DNA of 64,000 bases from contig NZ_CP139960.1 in NCBI RefSeq assembly GCF_034424215.1, positions 2,108,001-2,172,000 on the forward strand, in the 5' to 3' direction. This stretch comes from Niabella yanshanensis. Its GTDB lineage: Bacteria; Bacteroidota; Bacteroidia; Chitinophagales; Chitinophagaceae. The notes below the pieces were generated by a model. It did not search any database. It saw nothing but the letters and a program-made list of their open reading frames with translations, and was not told the DNA's origin. This document shows positions 25,652 to 34,617 of this stretch, piece after piece. The translations under genes were made by a program, and so were the position numbers. How positions within the stretch are numbered: position 1 is the stretch's first letter; every line of letters begins with the position of its first letter.

Positions 25652-27232
25652 CTAATCAAGTCCGCCACGCCTGGTCGGTGAAACTGGTTTTGGCCACTCT
25701 TTAGGTTTGCCCGTTCCGGGGTCAATGGGTAACACTATTTTTTCACGGGAGGTTTTCTGAGCCTCTTCGCTTGCTGCATAAGCAAGGATGGCTGTAAGAA
25801 TCGCATTGTTGCGTAAATCATCAAATACAATTTTATCATAAGTATCCCGGTTAGTATGCCAGGTTATGGTACCATAATCCCAGCTTAGAGAACTTAATGA
25901 AAATGCGGGAGCGCCGGCCATTACAAAAGATGCAAAATCAGATCCGCCTGTACCAGGCTGGCCGGGAAAGCTGGTTTCGATATACTGGCGAATGTTCTGA
26001 GGCACTTTGGTTAGCCAGCGGCCCAGGTAATCATAAGCATGCAAAAATCCCTGTCCCTGTAAACTGGTTACCCGGCCGGTACCATTATCCTGGTTAAATA
26101 CAGCCTGTATATTGCCAACGATCTCCGGATGATCTTCCACAAATCCCCGGGAACCATTTAAGCCCTGCTCCTCGCTGCCCCAATGACCTACGAGGATTGT
26201 ACGCTTAGGATTGGGATATACTTTTTTAAGAATACGCATGGCTTCCATCATTGTTAAAGTTCCGGTTCCGTTATCGGTAGCACCTGTGGCTCCATCCCAG
26301 GAGTCAAAATGTGCCGAAAGGATCACATACTCCTCAGGCTTCTCCACTCCTTTTATCTCACCAATAATATTGAATGCATCTGCCACGGGCAATTCTTTGG
26401 AATCAATCTTCATACTCAACCGGGGCATGGTACCCGATTGTGCCAGGCGGTACAATAATCCATAGTCTTCAAGAGAAAGATCTACCGTGGGAATCTTTTT
26501 GGTGTTAGCTCCAAATATTTTGTTGGCGCCCACAGCTTTCGACCAGTAGCTGCTGACAAGGCCCAATGCCCCGGCTTTTTCGAGCGCTGCCGGAAGTGTT
26601 CGCGTTGTATAACCGGTTCTGCGAATACGTTGTGCCCAGGCGTCTGTTAAAGCATCTCTTTCTTTATTCATTTTAATAACAGATTCTGAAGTGCCGAATT
26701 CCTTCCAGTTATTATCCGGACGACCGGTGGGTTGCAGCATGGAAATCATAACAAATTTTCCTTTTACCGCCGGTAACCATTTTGCAAATGTTATGGAATC
26801 TGTTACTTCGGGCAACAAAATAATTTCGGCGCTAATGGCTTTACCATTGGTTCCGGGACTCCAGGCAAGTTGTGTACCCTCTAAAGATTTAAGACGGGGG
26901 TACACCATGTCGATATGAGCCGGGCCACGCTGCCAGCCTCTCCACTCACCCCATTTTTCGCTGCGCGAAGCAATACCCCAACTCTTATATTTAGCCATGG
27001 CCCAATCACCTGCCTGTTTCATTTCCGGGGTTCCTACTAATCTTGGCCCGATTCCGTCCAGTAACTCATGCCCCAATTGTTCCAGCTGTGAATCTTGTTC
27101 ACCCTCAGTAATAATAGCCTCAACAACAGTATCTTTGGGCAATTCTGCCGACTGCCTCCCGCCACGTTGCGCTATCATGGTAACGGGTACTAAAAAAAGA
27201 GGAAGAATAAGAGATTTCTTCAAACAAAGCAT
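25652..27232 (-). CDS. M28-family zinc peptidase, exported
   Basis: Exported co-catalytic zinc aminopeptidase or carboxypeptidase-like enzyme of 526 residues. Signal peptide about 1-22. Metal and catalytic pieces of the M28 domain are SAHFDSWDGATGATDNGTG (His, then bridging Asp), GSEEQGLNGS (catalytic and ligand Glu), VFNQDNGTG (Asp) and ITWHTNRDTYDK (His). A PA-like insertion (about 115-270) precedes the active site half, common in this family. The frame extends to GTG at 27271, but ATG 27232 sits at the signal peptide start. Peptide scavenging in the periplasm is likely; exact specificity is unknown. Confidence 0.88.
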   Translation of the reverse strand: MLCLKKSLILPLFLVPVTMIAQRGGRQSAELPKDTVVEAIITEGEQDSQLEQLGHELLDGIGPRLVGTPEMKQAGDWAMAKYKSWGIASRSEKWGEWRGWQRGPAHIDMVYPRLKSLEGTQLAWSPGTNGKAISAEIILLPEVTDSITFAKWLPAVKGKFVMISMLQPTGRPDNNWKEFGTSESVIKMNKERDALTDAWAQRIRRTGYTTRTLPAALEKAGALGLVSSYWSKAVGANKIFGANTKKIPTVDLSLEDYGLLYRLAQSGTMPRLSMKIDSKELPVADAFNIIGEIKGVEKPEEYVILSAHFDSWDGATGATDNGTGTLTMMEAMRILKKVYPNPKRTILVGHWGSEEQGLNGSRGFVEDHPEIVGNIQAVFNQDNGTGRVTSLQGQGFLHAYDYLGRWLTKVPQNIRQYIETSFPGQPGTGGSDFASFVMAGAPAFSLSSLSWDYGTITWHTNRDTYDKIVFDDLRNNAILTAILAYAASEEAQKTSREKIVLPIDPGTGKPKEWPKPVSPTRRGGLD

Positions 27233-27383
27233 ACAAATCAATTTAAACTTATTGTGAAATGAATTGACCACCGAATGTAAACATTTATCATGGTTAAAAT
27301 GTACAAGATCTTACGGCCCTGTACGCTGCGATCCGATGCTCATAATCGCAGCTTACCCCCAATTATCCAACCGGGCAATGCAG

Positions 27384-27409
27384 AAAAAAAGCGGCTTATT
27401 ACGGCCGCC
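27384..27409 (-). terminator. Terminator of the DinB gene
   Basis: On the minus strand GCGGC-CGTAATAA-GCCGC followed by seven T, about 25 bp after the stop. Confidence 0.75.
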
Positions 27410-27431
27410 TGTTTGCAAAAGTCTGCTGCAC

Positions 27432-27926
27432 TTAAAATTTCTGATCATCTGCCGAAGGTCCGTAGCTTCCGGGTACTTTAACATCGTTCAAACGATAATA
27501 AACACCCAACTGTGCACGGTGATGCGTAACCTGGCTTAACGCATGTCTGATAGCAGCATATTTAGTCCATTCAGCCAGTTTATTGCCCTGGTAAGCCAGG
27601 AACCAATTAGGTTCCAGATCCGCCTCTGTAGCCCCTTCCAGCGCCTTCATCGATTCGGCATAATTTTTTTCAAAAGCGTCCTGTAGCTGCCGACGCGTTT
27701 CATAAAGCTCTGGTTTATCACCTTCAGCAAAATCCAGCCCTTCTGTTTTCAGCATATGCGCGGGCCAACCAAAAATTTCGGTGATATGTTGAGCCAGGTG
27801 CATCAGCTTCATACTTTTTTCGTGAGGTGTATAATCGTTTTTTCCTTCAGGAAATTCATCCAGGAATTTTTTTGTGGTGTTATACTCGGCCGTTAATTCT
27901 TCTCTTAATTGTTTTAAAGTATCCAT
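27432..27926 (-). CDS. DinB/DfsB-family putative metal-binding hydrolase
   Basis: A 164-residue four-helix bundle protein of the DinB/YfiT superfamily. Three histidines placed as in the family metal site are seen: one in LMHLAQHITE (helix 2) and two in ALSQVTHHRAQLGVYY (helix 4). Members include thiol transferases (for bacillithiol or glutathione) and unknown enzymes; the substrate cannot be told. The start is ATG 27926. Single gene with terminator, divergent from deoC. Confidence 0.85.
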   Translation of the reverse strand: MDTLKQLREELTAEYNTTKKFLDEFPEGKNDYTPHEKSMKLMHLAQHITEIFGWPAHMLKTEGLDFAEGDKPELYETRRQLQDAFEKNYAESMKALEGATEADLEPNWFLAYQGNKLAEWTKYAAIRHALSQVTHHRAQLGVYYRLNDVKVPGSYGPSADDQKF

Positions 27927-28006
27927 AGTTTCCGATTTAAATGAACTGTAAGGTACAAAGTATTTGATACAAGGCTGTATGATTTTTTTGTGATCACACC
28001 TACTCG

Positions 28007-28044
28007 TTTGAAACAGGTATCACTTACTTTTGAGGCTAAATTTG
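28007..28044 (+). promoter_or_regulatory. deoC promoter region, two overlapping -7 elements
   Basis: TTTG at 28007-28010, then TACTTTTG at 28025-28032 and TAAATTTG at 28037-28044, both exact matches to TAnnTTTG. The second ends 5 bases before the deoC ATG at 28050. Confidence 0.5.
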
Positions 28045-28049
28045 TTTTT

Positions 28050-28718
28050 ATGCAACTGAACTCATATATCGATCATACCATTTTAAAACCCACTACCTTA
28101 ATCAGCGACATCGAAAAAGTTGGCGCAGAAGCCAGGCAATATGGATTTGCATCCGCATGTGTTCCACCGCCGTTCGTTAAAAAAACAAAAGAATTATTGC
28201 AGGGAAGTTCTGTAAAAACCTGTACAGTAATAGGATTCCCATTTGGATATTCGGCGATTGAAGCTAAACTGGCAGAAGTTCTTTTAGCTATTGTAGACGG
28301 TGCTGATGAATTAGATATTGTAATCAACCTGATCGCCCTCAAAAATAACGACTGGCAATACCTGGCCAATGAAGCTAACCACCTGATCCCTATTATTAAG
28401 GAAAAAGGGAAAACGGTTAAGGTCATTATTGAAAGTGGTGTATTGACCGATGACGAAATTATCAAATGCTGTGAATTATATGGTCCTGCCGGTATCGACT
28501 ACCTGAAGACCTCCACCGGCTATGCCGAGAAGGGTGCCAGCGTTCATGCCGTCGAATTGTTTAAAAAACATTTACCGCAACACACCGGTATCAAAGCAAG
28601 TGGTGGTATACGCGACTATGCTTTCGCCAAACAGCTGGTGGAAGCAGGTGCTACGCGCCTGGGCTGCAGCGCCAGCGTTGCGATCATAGAAGGTGGTAAG
28701 GGCGAAGGAAATTATTAG
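28050..28718 (+). CDS. deoC: Deoxyribose-phosphate aldolase
   Basis: Class I aldolase that splits 2-deoxyribose 5-phosphate into glyceraldehyde 3-phosphate and acetaldehyde in deoxynucleoside salvage. The 222 residues open SYIDHTILKPT, contain VIGFPFGY, DELDIVINL, the Schiff-base Lys153 in DYLKTSTGY and the second active Lys182 in GIKASGGIRD. An upstream ATG at 27990 would add 20 unrelated residues and lies before the promoter elements, so 28050 is chosen. Followed after 45 bp by the transposase gene. Confidence 0.95.
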   Translation: MQLNSYIDHTILKPTTLISDIEKVGAEARQYGFASACVPPPFVKKTKELLQGSSVKTCTVIGFPFGYSAIEAKLAEVLLAIVDGADELDIVINLIALKNNDWQYLANEANHLIPIIKEKGKTVKVIIESGVLTDDEIIKCCELYGPAGIDYLKTSTGYAEKGASVHAVELFKKHLPQHTGIKASGGIRDYAFAKQLVEAGATRLGCSASVAIIEGGKGEGNY

Positions 28719-28762
28719 TTTTGTTCGGGTAAGTGACAATAATAATAAGATGAGCGTTTATT

Positions 28763-29230
28763 ATGGCCGGAACATTTTCTCAGGTATACATTCATATTGT
28801 TTTTGCGGTTAAAGCGCGCCAAAGCCTGATCGATCCGGCATGGGAAGAAGAGGTTTATATGTATATATCAGGTATTATCAGAAATAAGGAACAAAAACTG
28901 CTTTGTATTAACGGAATGCCAGACCATATTCATATTTTAATAGGAATGAAGCCCAATTGTTGCATATCCGATTTGGTCAGGGAGGTGAAAAAATCATCCA
29001 ACGATTTTATAAATCAGAAACAATTTTTAAAACTCAGATTTCAATGGCAGGAAGGTTATGGTGTGTTTTCTCATAGTCATTCCTCGTTGGATAATGTGAT
29101 CGTATATATCAAGAATCAAAAAGAGCATCATAAGAAACAATCGTTTAAAGAGGAGTACAAGGATCTTTTAAACGCCTTTCAAATAGACTATAAAGATGAA
29201 TATTTATTTGACTGGGTTGAGCCGGAATAG
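28763..29230 (+). CDS. IS200-like Y1 transposase, RAYT type
   Basis: HUH single-strand transposase of the TnpA_REP/Y1 family, 155 residues. Histidine pair His55-x-His57 in DHIHIL coordinates the metal; the catalytic tyrosine is Tyr115 in VIVYIKNQKEHH. FQWQEGYGVFSHS and the end signal EHHKK are typical of the Bacteroidota version. No second orf (TnpB), no insertion-sequence ends and no target duplication were seen; instead palindromic elements with a common TCCTTCGGA core lie just downstream. This fits a domesticated, REP-associated transposase. Start ATG 28763. Confidence 0.88.
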   Translation: MAGTFSQVYIHIVFAVKARQSLIDPAWEEEVYMYISGIIRNKEQKLLCINGMPDHIHILIGMKPNCCISDLVREVKKSSNDFINQKQFLKLRFQWQEGYGVFSHSHSSLDNVIVYIKNQKEHHKKQSFKEEYKDLLNAFQIDYKDEYLFDWVEPE

Positions 29231-29697
29231 ACTTTCATCTTAAAAACATTCGACTCCTTCGGAGTCGGTCAACATATCCAATTCTTCTATAAATATTCGA
29301 TTCCTTCGGAATCGTCAGTCCGACATTCTTTTAATCGCGAGATCTAAGGGTATAATCGGCATACTAAAGCCTACCAAGTAAAAATATACCTGAAAATGTC
29401 TCCGAAGGAATCATATACTTATAGAAAGATAATGCAAGCGGATAACGACCCTGAAGGGGTCGAATAAAATAAAGGTATAAGGTCCCTTTCTCCATATGAA
29501 GTTATAAGCTGCAATCGCGAATCAAAAAGGACACTTTATTGAAGAGGTCTTCTCCGAAAAAATGACACGTGCTAATGCGCCGGGAGGGCGCGCATAAAGG
29601 CCGTTAAATTTCCTGCCTGCTGTTGCGTTTGGGATAATAACACGTTCTACATTAGAACAGTAACCTTATGGTTCAAAACGCATTGAAACGAATCTCT
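29231..29697 (+). repeat. Array of REP-like palindromes after the transposase
   Basis: The 467-bp gap holds no gene. Palindromes: CGACTCC-TTC-GGAGTCG at 29251-29267; CGATTCC-TTC-GGAATCG at 29298-29314; an imperfect reverse-oriented one at 29398-29412 (GTCTCC-GAA-GGAATC); and CGACCC-TGAAG-GGGTCG at 29446-29462, also reverse (its complement has CCTTC). Two copies point one way and two the other, like BIME pairs. A small hairpin GCGCC-GGGAG-GGCGC follows at 29577-29591. The rest is AT-rich and nothing else is recognised. Confidence 0.7.
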
Positions 29698-30207
29698 ATG
29701 AAATTAATAACCCTGCTGGCTGCTTCTGCATTAATTATAGTTGTTGGATGCTCTAAAAAAGCACACTCCAACAGGAAAGAAAAACCTAACAGCGATTTCA
29801 CGTTCAGAGCTAAAAAGAATGGAACAAACTGGAGGGCTAATTCTATATCCGCTACTTACAACCCCAAAGACAGCATGATGCATGTGATGGCCCTGGGAGA
29901 CAATAACGAAAGGTTTACGATTTCCTTTTTTAAAAAGCCCGAATACACGGGAGAGGCAAAACAATTTAATGCTGGAACTATTATTCCTACCTGCGAATAC
30001 TGCGCCAGCATTGCTCAGCGATACAGCCTGGATTCGCTCAAACGGAACTCGTTCCAGATTTTGGGCTTCGACAATACCGGCAACCGTATTCTTGGCAAAT
30101 TCACGGTTTACCTGAAAAAAGACAGTCTATACCAGGGAACCTTTATTAAAGACTCTTCCTTATATGAAGGAGTGTTTAGCGTTCGTTATGAAACAGTTTC
30201 TTTTTAG
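29698..30207 (+). CDS. Unknown small lipoprotein
   Basis: A 169-residue exported protein with a signal peptide ending in the lipobox VVGC, so lipid-anchored at Cys18 and followed by SKKAHS. The ATG at 29698 starts at MKLITLL and is preferred over 29668, which would add a hydrophilic 10-residue lead. The mature part is beta-rich (DSMMHVMALGDNNERFTISFF; GKFTVYLKKDSLYQGTF) with a pair of cysteines CEYC. Such proteins occur in Bacteroidota with unknown function. Convergent with malQ, 3 bases apart. Confidence 0.7.
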   Translation: MKLITLLAASALIIVVGCSKKAHSNRKEKPNSDFTFRAKKNGTNWRANSISATYNPKDSMMHVMALGDNNERFTISFFKKPEYTGEAKQFNAGTIIPTCEYCASIAQRYSLDSLKRNSFQILGFDNTGNRILGKFTVYLKKDSLYQGTFIKDSSLYEGVFSVRYETVSF

Positions 30208-30210
30208 CCA

Positions 30211-32898
30211 TTAACGGCCGCTATGTTGCACATATCCTTTTAGCTCATCGTTGAACGCTCTCTCTTTGATCAATTGTTCCAGGCTGATATGCATACGGTA
30301 GCGCCAGTAATGTTGCGAATTAGCCGGAACATTGATACGCTCGTCTTCGGGATTTTCCCGGCGTAATTCGGCGCTCATTCCTAATATATCCTGTAGCTGA
30401 AAGATGCTCCACATAGCCGGTGAATATAAATGCTGCAATACAATGGCACGATTGATCCAGGGTTCGCAGAAATATGGAGCTTCTCCACTCTGGCCTAGCT
30501 CTGTGTTATAAAACTGCTGGGTTAATGCCCTGTTTTCCTGCCACCATCCGCGTATGGTACTCATATCATGGGTAGAGGGTGTAACCACCGATAAATATGG
30601 GGCGTTAGCCGGGTTAAAGAAAGTCAGCTCCTGTTGCTTGGGCATACGCTGAATTTCCAGGCTCAGTATTCCCAATTGCTTCATTACACCAGGAACCGTA
30701 TCAGGTACCATGCCCAGATCTTCGCCACATACCAGCATATTAGTTACTGCTTTCAGCCGGGGTAATTTTTTCAGCGATTCCTTTTTCCAGAAATGATTTT
30801 GCCTGCGATAGAAATAATCGATATATAAGGCCCAGATTTTTTCTTTCAACTGTGGCGATAAGTAACGGAATGAACTCGTATGATCTAAGGCGATCCTGAA
30901 ATGAAATTCCGTTTTACCAGTCCCCTCCTGTTCAAATAAAATCACATTGCTGATCAGGTCATACAAACCATCACGCAGTAAAATATGCTCGCTATCCGCC
31001 TGTCCCCGAAAATAAGCTTCTACCTTCTTTTGTGTATCAAATGCAGGACGTAATACATATTGCTGAGGACCGTGCTTTTGCAAAAAATGTGCTTTTACAT
31101 GATCGGCTTTTTCCCGGAACAATTCGTGCAATACCCCGTCGGTAATATACGGCAGGCAAAACCTTTCATAGTCGAACCATATCCCCCGTTCACCCAGCTC
31201 ACTCACACGCACGGGAATGCAGGGATCAAACTTCCCCATAATGCCCTGAACAGCATGTATCGGGATACTCCATATACGGAAGAAACCCAAAATATGATCT
31301 ATGCGAAATGCATCAAAGTAGTAACTCATTTGCCTGAAACGCTCTCTCCACCAGGCAAAATCGTCTTCCTGCATGCGTGTCCAGTTATAGGTAGGAAACC
31401 CCCAGTTCTGCCCCTTCACCGCAAAGTCATCAGGAGGCGCTCCGGCCTGTACATCCATTTTATACAATTCAGGCGCTACCCAGGCATCAGCCCCATAGCG
31501 ATAAATACCAATAGGTATATCCCCCTTCATCACCAACCCTTTCTTGTGCGCATAGACCACTGCATCTGTTAATTGAAGGTATAACTGGTATTGTATATAG
31601 CAATAAAAATTCACCTGTTTCTGCGCCTCGGTGTCTCCATCAAAGAGGCGATTGATTTCGGCATCTTCATAAATGCTGTTTGTCTCCCAATCCTGGGGAT
31701 TAGGGGAATTGAATTTATCTCTCAGGTAACAGAACGCTGCATAAGGTTTCAACCATTGCTGATTGGTGTCAAAAAATTCTTTATAATCAGATCCTTTGAG
31801 ATTACCGGCTCCATGCTCCTCATAGAGTTCTTTTAAAGCTGCCATCTTAAATTCCATTACGGCTTCGTAATCGATATGGGCCAGTTCATTTAATTGCTTT
31901 TTCTTAGCTTTAATAGCCTCTTTTAGCTCCCTGCTTTTTTTACCATCAACGGCATCCAGGTTGATATAAACAGGGTGCAAAGCAAAAGCAGAGATAGCCG
32001 CATAAGGGTAAGAATCCAGCCAGGTGTTGGTTGCTGTAGTGTCATTAACCGGCAGTATCTGTATCAGCTTCAGCCCGGTTTTCACCGCCCAGTCGGCCAA
32101 TAGTTTCAAATCACTGAATTCGCCCACGCCCAATCCCTCTTTACTCCTAAGACTAAACACGGGTATCGCTATACCGCAGCCTCTCCATTGCTTATCATCC
32201 ATCCGTATAAAACCATCCTGCAAAATGACTTTTTCACCGGAAGCAGCAGGCTCAAAACAAATCCGGTTACCACCCGCCTCAAAACCCTTAAACTGTCCGT
32301 TCACCTTATCGTAAATACCATATTTATAGGCAATGGGAAATTGCACATTGTCCATCTGCAAAGTGGCAATCCACTGTTCGCCATCAAATTTCAGAAGAAT
32401 GGGCGCTCCAATATTCCACATCCCCAACACGTCGCTGTCACCTAAAAGACATACCACTTCATCTTTTTTGATCAAAGGCGCTTTTACTGCAAATACATGG
32501 GTGGTATCCTTGTTGAGTTTTACAGCCGAAGCCTTGCGCTGTGGCAACAGCACTTTTTGGAAAGGTGCCGTGGAGAATGTGTTAACTACATCTCCGGCAT
32601 AGTTCCAGGTATCATATATCTTTAGAATTATAGCCGATTTTTCACCAAGTACCAGTTTCCGGGGACACTGGAACTCTTCTGTACGGATACCCTCCTCATC
32701 AATAAATATATACTTGTATTGCAGCGTTTGTCCGGCTAAATCCGCCGCATTAATATTGGCTTCCAGCTTCCAGTATTCATCGTTCAAATACTGCATATAC
32801 ATATAGCCATTTTCAGACTGAAGCTCTTTTGCATTTGCATCGATAGCCAAACGCTCACCAAAGCGGGTATGATATTTTATATAGAAAATGACCTTCAT
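30211..32898 (-). CDS. malQ: 4-alpha-glucanotransferase (amylomaltase) with CBM20 domains
   Basis: Cytoplasmic GH77 enzyme that moves alpha-1,4-glucan segments between chains in maltodextrin and glycogen metabolism. The 895 residues begin with two starch-binding CBM20-like modules (about 1-110 and 125-220), then the GH77 barrel (about 255-890) with the nucleophile in FRIDHILGFFRIW, acid in CGEDLGMVPDTV and the THDMSTIRGWW stretch. The two N-terminal binding domains make it like plant DPE2 and Bacteroidota forms, larger than E. coli MalQ (about 690). ATG 32898 at MKVIFYIKYHT is chosen; another ATG lies 15 bases upstream. No other starch gene is adjacent. Confidence 0.93.
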   Translation of the reverse strand: MKVIFYIKYHTRFGERLAIDANAKELQSENGYMYMQYLNDEYWKLEANINAADLAGQTLQYKYIFIDEEGIRTEEFQCPRKLVLGEKSAIILKIYDTWNYAGDVVNTFSTAPFQKVLLPQRKASAVKLNKDTTHVFAVKAPLIKKDEVVCLLGDSDVLGMWNIGAPILLKFDGEQWIATLQMDNVQFPIAYKYGIYDKVNGQFKGFEAGGNRICFEPAASGEKVILQDGFIRMDDKQWRGCGIAIPVFSLRSKEGLGVGEFSDLKLLADWAVKTGLKLIQILPVNDTTATNTWLDSYPYAAISAFALHPVYINLDAVDGKKSRELKEAIKAKKKQLNELAHIDYEAVMEFKMAALKELYEEHGAGNLKGSDYKEFFDTNQQWLKPYAAFCYLRDKFNSPNPQDWETNSIYEDAEINRLFDGDTEAQKQVNFYCYIQYQLYLQLTDAVVYAHKKGLVMKGDIPIGIYRYGADAWVAPELYKMDVQAGAPPDDFAVKGQNWGFPTYNWTRMQEDDFAWWRERFRQMSYYFDAFRIDHILGFFRIWSIPIHAVQGIMGKFDPCIPVRVSELGERGIWFDYERFCLPYITDGVLHELFREKADHVKAHFLQKHGPQQYVLRPAFDTQKKVEAYFRGQADSEHILLRDGLYDLISNVILFEQEGTGKTEFHFRIALDHTSSFRYLSPQLKEKIWALYIDYFYRRQNHFWKKESLKKLPRLKAVTNMLVCGEDLGMVPDTVPGVMKQLGILSLEIQRMPKQQELTFFNPANAPYLSVVTPSTHDMSTIRGWWQENRALTQQFYNTELGQSGEAPYFCEPWINRAIVLQHLYSPAMWSIFQLQDILGMSAELRRENPEDERINVPANSQHYWRYRMHISLEQLIKERAFNDELKGYVQHSGR

Positions 32899-32989
32899 GT
32901 GATACAATGGCATTTACGTTATTGTGTACAAAATACACAAAACGAAAATAGGTGAATATCTATTTATTTCAAAAAGTTTCTAAAGCATA

Positions 32990-33020
32990 TTGCATATATG
33001 CATTTCAACACTTAAATTTG
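32990..33020 (+). promoter_or_regulatory. Promoter of the 51-residue membrane protein gene
   Basis: TTG at 32990-32992 and TAAATTTG at 33013-33020, 20 bp apart: full Bacteroidota match. Start codon is 17 bp downstream. Confidence 0.7.
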
Positions 33021-33037
33021 CACCAAACTATAAAAAT

Positions 33038-33193
33038 ATGTCTTCAGGTACAAAGAATAAAGGTTTAATGTGGATTTTATTTCTTGTTTTTACAGCATGG
33101 TTTGTATTTGCATGCTTTACACACTGGCCCTGGCTTACTTTGATCCTGCCATTTGTTACTACCTTTTTCGTTAAGGCGATGGATATTATATAA
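33038..33193 (+). CDS. 51-residue membrane peptide
   Basis: MSSGTKNKGLMWILFLVFTA start, then two short hydrophobic helices (about 10-27 and 30-47) with many aromatic residues. It has its own full promoter and a strong terminator, which marks it as a real, independently expressed small gene. Not recognised; function unknown. Confidence 0.65.
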   Translation: MSSGTKNKGLMWILFLVFTAWFVFACFTHWPWLTLILPFVTTFFVKAMDII

Positions 33194-33206
33194 AAGATAT
33201 TGATAC

Positions 33207-33243
33207 AAAAAAGCCCGTGGTTTCAAACCCACGGGCTTTTTTT
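33207..33243 (+). terminator. Terminator of the 51-residue gene
   Basis: Ten-base arms AAGCCCGTGG / CCACGGGCTT followed by seven T, 13 bp after the stop. Confidence 0.92.
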
Positions 33244-33324
33244 GCGTATAACTGTTGCGTTAAGATAGCAGATCCCGTTAGAAAGAATATCTAACTTATT
33301 AACTGAATCTACTTAACGTACACA

Positions 33325-33843
33325 ATGAAACACAACAAACTGCTGATTGCGCTGGCCTTACCATTGCTGGTATTGTCCTGTAAAAAAGAAGACAGTAAGG
33401 AAGTAATAGGATATGCTCCTATATATGGGAACGAAGCCGAACTCAATACCATTTCATTAACCCAACCTCAAGCCATTGAAAGCGGAGGCAAGATCTATGT
33501 ATGGGGCCATTCACTCTTCCAGGTGGAGAGTGGAAAAGGCATTCACGTTACAGATATTTCGAACCCCTCCTCGCCGGTGAAAAAAACATTTATTAAAGTG
33601 GCGGGCAGCCAGGAGGTGGCGGTAAAAAACGGGCTGATCTATACCAATCATCTCAACGACCTCGTCATATTAGAGATCAGTGGAACAACTGTTAACACGG
33701 TAAAAAGATTACCCGCATTTAAGAGTATGGACAACCGGTCGGTTCCACCTGAAAGAGGTGTTTTCGAATGCCCCGACAAGACCAAAGGAACTATTATAGG
33801 CTGGCAGAAAAAAATGCTGCAGGATCCCAAATGCCAATACTAA
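33325..33843 (+). CDS. LVIVD-repeat lipoprotein (short)
   Basis: A 172-residue lipoprotein: signal peptide with lipobox VLSC (Cys19), then KKEDSKE. Two LVIVD-type beta-propeller units are visible (IYVWGHSLFQVESGKGIHVTD and GLIYTNHLNDLVILEIS in parts). The C-terminal part (VPPERGVFECPDKTKGTIIGW) is unusual with a Cys and CQY end. Since full propellers need more blades, this short one may pair with the next gene's product. It starts a three-gene unit (33325-35448), with 24 and 3 bases between genes. Confidence 0.7.
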   Translation: MKHNKLLIALALPLLVLSCKKEDSKEVIGYAPIYGNEAELNTISLTQPQAIESGGKIYVWGHSLFQVESGKGIHVTDISNPSSPVKKTFIKVAGSQEVAVKNGLIYTNHLNDLVILEISGTTVNTVKRLPAFKSMDNRSVPPERGVFECPDKTKGTIIGWQKKMLQDPKCQY

Positions 33844-33867
33844 CCCTTTACTTAACCTATTACAATT

Positions 33868-34614
33868 ATGCAACCCAAATATCTTTTATTCGTACTGATC
33901 CTTGTACTCGGCCTTAGCTGCTCAAAGGGCGACTCTAATTTTTCAGGCGATGCCGGAGCTGGCGGCTCTATTGCCAGGATGACCATATCAGGTAACTATC
34001 TTTACATAGTGAGCAATACCTCTCTTTACACATACGATATCACCCATCCGCAAACAACTGTATTAATAAGCGAGCAGCCTATCAGCTGGGGCGATATAGA
34101 AACCATATTTCCTTACCGCGACAAGTTATTTATAGGGTCGCAATCAGGTATGTATGTATTTGACAACAGCGATCCAAAGAAACCCAAACTACAAGGGAGA
34201 GCTCAGCACCTGCGTGCCTGTGATCCGGTTGTAGCCGACGACAATTTTGCCTATGTAACACTTAGAAATAACAATATAGGTTGTGGTGGAACGGTTAACC
34301 AATTGCAGGTATATGATATCAGCGGCACTCATGTGCTCACACCTAAAATAACCGGAACGCTGGACATGCCGGAACCTTACGGATTAGGCTATTCGGGTAA
34401 CACACTATATGTATGTATGGGCGCCAAAGGATTAAACATAGTCAATACTACCGACAAGGCAAAACCGGTATCGCTAAAAATACTTACCGGCGAACACTTT
34501 ATAGATGTCATCCCTTACAATGATCTGCTGATTGCCTATGTTGAGGGAGGTATTGCTTTATATGATATTTCTTCCCCTGCTGACCCACAAAAATTATCCA
34601 CCATCCAAAACTAA
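33868..34614 (+). CDS. LVIVD-repeat lipoprotein
   Basis: A 248-residue lipoprotein with signal peptide and lipobox GLSC (Cys18), followed by SKGDSNFSGDAGAGG. Blades of the LVIVD propeller type repeat along the chain: YLYIVSNTSLYTYDI, KLFIGSQSGMYVFDNSDPKK, VNQLQVYDISG, TLYVCMGAKGLNIVN and LLIAYVEGGIALYDISSP. Such proteins are surface lipoproteins of unknown ligand in Bacteroidota. It is the second gene of the unit and lies 3 bases from the barrel gene, suggesting an exported complex. Confidence 0.78.
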   Translation: MQPKYLLFVLILVLGLSCSKGDSNFSGDAGAGGSIARMTISGNYLYIVSNTSLYTYDITHPQTTVLISEQPISWGDIETIFPYRDKLFIGSQSGMYVFDNSDPKKPKLQGRAQHLRACDPVVADDNFAYVTLRNNNIGCGGTVNQLQVYDISGTHVLTPKITGTLDMPEPYGLGYSGNTLYVCMGAKGLNIVNTTDKAKPVSLKILTGEHFIDVIPYNDLLIAYVEGGIALYDISSPADPQKLSTIQN

Positions 34615-34617
34615 CGC

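Noticed and set aside
27990-28049. Earlier start for deoC
   Set aside because: The added 20 residues do not fit the family and overlap the promoter elements.
28763-29230. Complete, active IS200/IS605 element
   Set aside because: No defined left and right ends and no partner gene were found around the transposase; a domesticated RAYT fits better.
29231-29697. CRISPR array in the palindrome-rich gap
   Set aside because: Units are palindromes of 15-17 bases with variable spacing and both orientations; no cas gene is present.
33325-33843. First LVIVD gene and second one as a single frameshifted gene
   Set aside because: Each has its own signal peptide and lipobox and its own start, so they are separate genes.
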